A stretch of DNA of 5,592 nt from Planctomycetota bacterium (GTDB taxonomy: Bacteria > Planctomycetota > UBA1135 > GCA-002686595): contig JABFRZ010000472.1 of NCBI GenBank assembly GCA_013140785.1, forward strand, positions 1-5,592, read 5' to 3'. This document shows positions 5,462 to 5,592 of this stretch, in pieces; position 1 is the stretch's first letter; each line of letters opens with the position of its first letter. The notes beneath the pieces are model-generated. The model did no database searches. It was not told the DNA's origin and worked only from the letters and a program-made list of their open reading frames with translations. The position numbers and the translations under genes are program-made.

Positions 5462-5592
5462 GACTTGCGTCCCTTCTTGTCCTTGCGCGTCGCGGCCGAC
5501 TTCCGCAGTGCGCGCCCTCCGGCGGCGGGCAGCGCCGCTTCAGCCGCGCGCGCGGCGCCCTTCGCCTTCGTGCGCGGCACGAAGCGCACCTC
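5458..5592 (-). CDS. Unidentified protein with basic C-terminal tail, C-terminal fragment
   Basis: Only the last 44 codons are inside the window; the gene enters from the right edge. The peptide starts EVRFVPRTKAKGAARAA and ends LRKSAATRKDKKGRKS before TGA (5460-5458). It is rich in Lys, Arg and Ala, has no predicted hydrophobic segment and looks disordered. Such tails are common on nucleic-acid-binding or ribosome-associated proteins in GC-rich bacteria, but nothing here identifies the family. The stop overlaps the arginase start by ATGA, the classic arrangement of translationally coupled operon genes. That is the main support for this frame being coding, because the stretch is too short to judge otherwise. 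Confidence 0.55.
   Translation of the reverse strand, partial: EVRFVPRTKAKGAARAAEAALPAAGGRALRKSAATRKDKKGRKS

Overview
This is a GC-rich (about 70% by eye) bacterial chromosomal window, densely packed with genes. It holds four complete and two partial protein-coding genes and no recognisable RNA gene, mobile element or CRISPR array. The mix suggests a Planctomycetota-like lineage: an McsB-type protein arginine kinase outside the Firmicutes, a secreted GH42-like protein, a membrane-anchored SGNH/GDSL-like protein and very high GC. Myxococcota or another deep GC-rich phylum cannot be excluded, and this placement is inference.

Layout from left to right. (1) 1-126, minus strand: start of a gene for an exported protein, running off the left edge. 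(2) About 184-249: a small tandem repeat of a palindromic 12-mer that covers the 3' end of mcsB. (3) 243-1346, minus: a complete mcsB with its catalytic and phosphoarginine-sensing motifs. (4) 1347-1436: a 90-bp divergent control region with a perfect 14-bp palindrome and a possible promoter for mcsB. (5) 1437-3344, plus: a 635-residue, probably secreted, GH42-like protein with a GATase-like C-terminal domain. (6) A 15-bp convergent gap in which both stop codons lie in the arms of one inverted repeat. (7) 3360-4544, minus: a membrane-anchored SGNH/GDSL-like protein. (8) 4550-5461, minus: a complete arginase, 5 bp upstream of the SGNH gene. (9) 5458-5592, minus: the basic C-terminus of an unidentified protein, overlapping the arginase start by ATGA.

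The unidentified gene, arginase and SGNH gene look like one translationally coupled unit read leftward. Arginase would turn cytosolic L-arginine into ornithine and urea. McsB would phosphorylate arginine side chains on proteins, marking them for Clp-type degradation in the known systems. Both act on arginine chemistry, but they lie in separate transcription units, so a functional link is only speculation. The window lacks mcsA, ctsR and clpC, the usual partners of mcsB in Firmicutes. I see no convincing undescribed multi-gene system. The items most worth following are the stand-alone mcsB with its unusual flanks, and the two poorly characterised extracytoplasmic proteins.
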